Source: Pistacia vera (Eukaryota; Streptophyta; Magnoliopsida; Sapindales; Anacardiaceae). From it: DNA of 64,000 nucleotides. The translations under genes were made by a program, and so were the position numbers. Location: positions 1,032,501 to 1,096,500 of the forward strand of contig NW_022196018.1 in assembly GCF_008641045.1 (NCBI RefSeq), read 5' to 3'. The first letter of the stretch is position 1; each line of letters opens with the position of its first letter. Below, one piece after another: positions 61,052 to 64,000 of this stretch. The notes under the pieces were generated by a model. It searched no databases, was not told where the DNA came from, and saw only the letters and a list, made by a program, of their open reading frames with translations.

Positions 61052-61411
61052 AACCAACAAAAACCAATAGTGCCTGAAAACTAATATACTACAGACAATA
61101 AAACTAAAAACATGATCCATATGCAAAGTTTGTTGAGACAATCTTTGGGCCAACAAAACATATAATACCTCGTCCAGAAACATTTAGAACTTGCATACTA
61201 AGTTTACAGTAAATGTTGAACAATTTCAGTCTCACATCATACATCCATACCGAATTGTGACATAATTCCTCTATCAATAGATACCCAGTCAAACATATTT
61301 CAACAAGATTTCAAAATGCAACTCCAGCAGCCCAATTCACACACTTTCAAACATATGCTCAAATGAAAATATAGTACAGCCATAGTTGAAGTTTGCTCAA
61401 ATGAAGCAAAT

Positions 61412-61413
<2 letters not shown>

Positions 61414-61474
<61 letters not shown>
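61414..61474. repeat. Poly-A run in the leader intron, distal copy
   Basis: About 61 consecutive A, longer than its partner at 57151-57194. Confidence 0.95.
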
Positions 61475-61475
<1 letters not shown>

Positions 61476-62224
61476 CCAATGAAACAACCAGAATGTTGAA
61501 ATTATTCTCTAATTATTTCAAAAAACCAAGATATTCAACATCAAACAATCTGTTTTCTCACTATACAATCCTCTTTCTGTTATAGGCCACAGCATAAAGT
61601 AGCAAGAAAAATTTTCAAAGCTTAATGCTACTTATTTAACTGTTTACATACAAATGAACTCCAGTACTGCAAATCCAAACGATAACAAACTTAAAAATTT
61701 TCAACTTCATTAATTTACCCTGATCCTGGCTTATTTTCTCATCAACCAAACAGAACTTGAAGAACCAAAGCAACTTACAACCATAAAATTCTAGCACTTC
61801 CAGATCCCAAACTGTTAAAAGAAAACTTAACACAAAGATCTAAAATAACAAACACAAATAATTAACAAATCAAAACATCACACAATAATTAAAAAAAAAA
61901 AAAAAGCAAAACGACGACGTACCAGTGAAGACAGTGAGGAACATGGAAACGACGTTAAGAAAATTAAGAAAGAACTGATAAACCCTAAATAGCTTCAGCA
62001 TTTGAGTATAATGAAGCAATTGACTTGAAAATATAAAGAGACAGAGAAAGAGAGGGTGAAATGGAAACGAGAGTGAAATTAGTACTGGGGGTGTGGGCAG
62101 CTCTTTTTCCTTTATAGCTTTATCATTAAGCTTTTCTAACTGCAACAAATAACAACTTACTACTTTTTTCCCATACTCTTACCATATATTATGAACTTCT
62201 CTAATCTTTTTTATTTAATACGTC

Positions 62225-62572
62225 TCTTTCTATTTATCATATATTTTAATTGTCTGATGGATGTACAAATTATAGTTTCTTTAAATAAAGGGAATTTTAT
62301 TTTGTGGTTTAAAATGAGGTGTTTTTGTAAATGATAAAAACCTTCTAAATGAGAAATTAGCATTAAAATGACAAAAAATAATTGCAAATATTCCGGGTCT
62401 ATGTTTAGATGTTGAAGAAAATTTGAGAAAAAATGAATGGCATTATGTTTGGTTACCATTCTGATGTATTTTATAATAATATTTTGAGAAAGTTAAATTC
62501 AGTTATTTTACCAAAAAGATAATTATTAATATTTTAAATAAATAAAATAAATTAAATTTATGAAATTATATA

Positions 62573-62620
<48 letters not shown>

Positions 62621-64000
62621 TAAGATAGTGAAGTATCATATATAAACGTAATGAAGCAAAGTCCCATAAATTATACTTAGGTTAAAGATTGGACGGATAG
62701 GATGAGATGGATTCGGGGAATTAAAATTCATCCCTCAGGGTTGGCTTGAATCCCTTTAATCCAGAAGATTTTTTTAGTAACATGTTCATCCTTATTACAA
62801 TATTAATAGTATTTAGTTAAGGGTGGACAAAAAAATTGTAAATAATACTATACTTACAAAAAAACTTTACAAAAATTTCTATATAAAGTGAAGTGACAAA
62901 AAATAAATAAAAAAGTGAAATAAAAAGTCAAACTTACACTCTTTTATTCATTTTTTGACACATCACTTTATATGTAGATCTTTGTAAGATTTCTTTATAA
63001 ATGTAGTATTACTGTTTTAGAAAAATTAACCATATAGTGTGATACAGATTTCAGTTCTTAGTTTATTCGAATTGAACTGTACATATTGAACCTTTCTTTT
63101 TTTTTTTTCAATTTTTAAAAAATACCCCTGAAATTAATTAAAAAAAAAAAACTCTAAAAAATAGCATAAAACCCCTTACAAAATATATATAAAAAAAGCC
63201 CTCAAAATCTCAAAAAGCTTCCAATTAAAAGCCGATAAAATTGAATTGTACCAAATAATTTTTTTTGTTCGATTTCTGAACTAATATAGGATGATATAGT
63301 TTTTTTTTTTTTAATTTCTTGTATAGTACAATTTGACTTTATTAAAAAACCAAACTATACTGAATTTGTCCACTCTTAGAACATGTTTGGCCGAGTTTAT
63401 TAAAATTAGCTTATAAGCAGTTAGTACGTATAAACTAATTTGAGTTTATAAACAGTTACACATTTGATTAAAATACTTATAAGTGGTTGATAAGTAGTTG
63501 ACGTTTTTTATAAAATATAATTTATAAGTATATTTTATTATTAAAACGACTAAAAATGATACTACATTATTAAAAATAAGGGTATATGATAGAATTTTAA
63601 AATTAAAAATAAGTAATATGGTAATATACCAAGTATCCTCCCTGTACTTATATCTTTTGATTTATAAGCCTAAAAAAGTTGTAAATAAATAAGTTAATTT
63701 AATTTTAGAGTTTATAAAGCTCGTAAAAACTAACCCCTAAATTTGGACTAAAACATTGAGAAAAAATTCCACTTGAGTAAATAATTGGAATAAATATCAG
63801 GGATGGAATTGTTATTATCGCTTGAAACATAAGTAGGTTCGGCGCCGCCTTCATATAAAGCTAAAGCTGCTCAAACGAGTTTTTGAAGGCCGCTTTTGTT
63901 TACCGTCACTACCCGTCACCCATAGAGATCTTCTCACTTTTCTTTGCGTGACACGTGTCCCTAATTCATATCTAATCTTTGATTTATAACTTCAATCTTG
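62225..64000. other. AT-rich spacer with short foldback elements
   Basis: No gene was recognised. It holds an AT and T run (62573-62615), the foldback element at 62842-63013, and a further possible MITE at about 63380-63760 (GGCCGAGTTTATTAAAATTAGC on the left, TAAAGCTCGTAAAAACTAACCCC on the right) whose ends match only in part. Confidence 0.5.
62842..63013. mobile_element. MITE-like foldback element 2
   Basis: Arms of about 70 bases pair with scattered mismatches (left TAATACTATACTTACAAA...ATATAAAGTGAAGTGACA, right TGACACATCACTTTATAT...TGTAGTATTACTG). The centre is AT-rich without a coding frame. Its left 17 bases are identical to those of the element at 30912. Confidence 0.75.

Larger units (their letters stand above)
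58947..62224 (-). repeat. TOL 5' tandem duplication, distal copy
   Basis: Near-identical to 54694-58946 without the pogo-like element. Differences are a few substitutions (for example CCGGAG for CCGGCG near 60884) and changes in the length of A runs, so the duplication is recent. Confidence 0.93.

Overview
This is a plant nuclear window, almost certainly from a dicot. The host genes are split by many AT-rich introns with GT-AG (twice GC-AG) borders, the spacers are AT-rich and full of microsatellites, and much of the sequence is plant retrotransposon and DNA transposon. Three recognisable host genes all read on the minus strand: a group 1 SnRK2 stress kinase, a plastid ferrochelatase of the FC2 type, and a TOM1-like (TOL) VHS-GAT adaptor. 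A fourth, a UGT88-like glucosyltransferase, is a pseudogene.

Layout. 1-3650: the 3' part of a Ty3/gypsy Tat-type element, with a decayed antisense gene carrying a coiled coil and then an LTR. 4066-18300: the SnRK2 locus in three overlapping near-copies. Exons 1-8 are clean at 4317-7310, noisy and partial at 9425-11815, and noisy at 13329-16248; the only exon 9 lies at 11885-12211. The noisy copies differ mainly by single-base deletions, so this looks like an assembly or gap-fill problem rather than a true triplication. 16708-30889: one full-length minus-strand Tat-lineage retrotransposon with 5-bp target duplications (ACCAT), a primer binding site, gag, protease, reverse transcriptase, two RNase H domains, integrase, and an opposite-strand gene between integrase and the 3' LTR. 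Two solo LTRs of another family are nested inside it.

30895-39253: a short foldback element and the ten-exon ferrochelatase gene. 41430-47580: the UGT pseudogene, whose start codon forms part of the 8-bp target site of a 5.26-kb hAT element (42256-47512) that separates it from its TATA box. 48640-57856: the TOL gene; its VHS exons are intact, but its 3' exons carry several single-base deletions. 54694-62224: a direct tandem duplication of the TOL promoter, leader exon and first two coding exons; a pogo-like element entered one copy later, and the other copy keeps the empty TA site. 62225-64000: AT-rich spacer with foldback elements.

The host genes do not form a pathway: osmotic-stress signalling, chloroplast haem synthesis and endosomal sorting are neighbours by chance. 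Exon borders were read by eye from the sequence and matched to family knowledge; no database search was possible.
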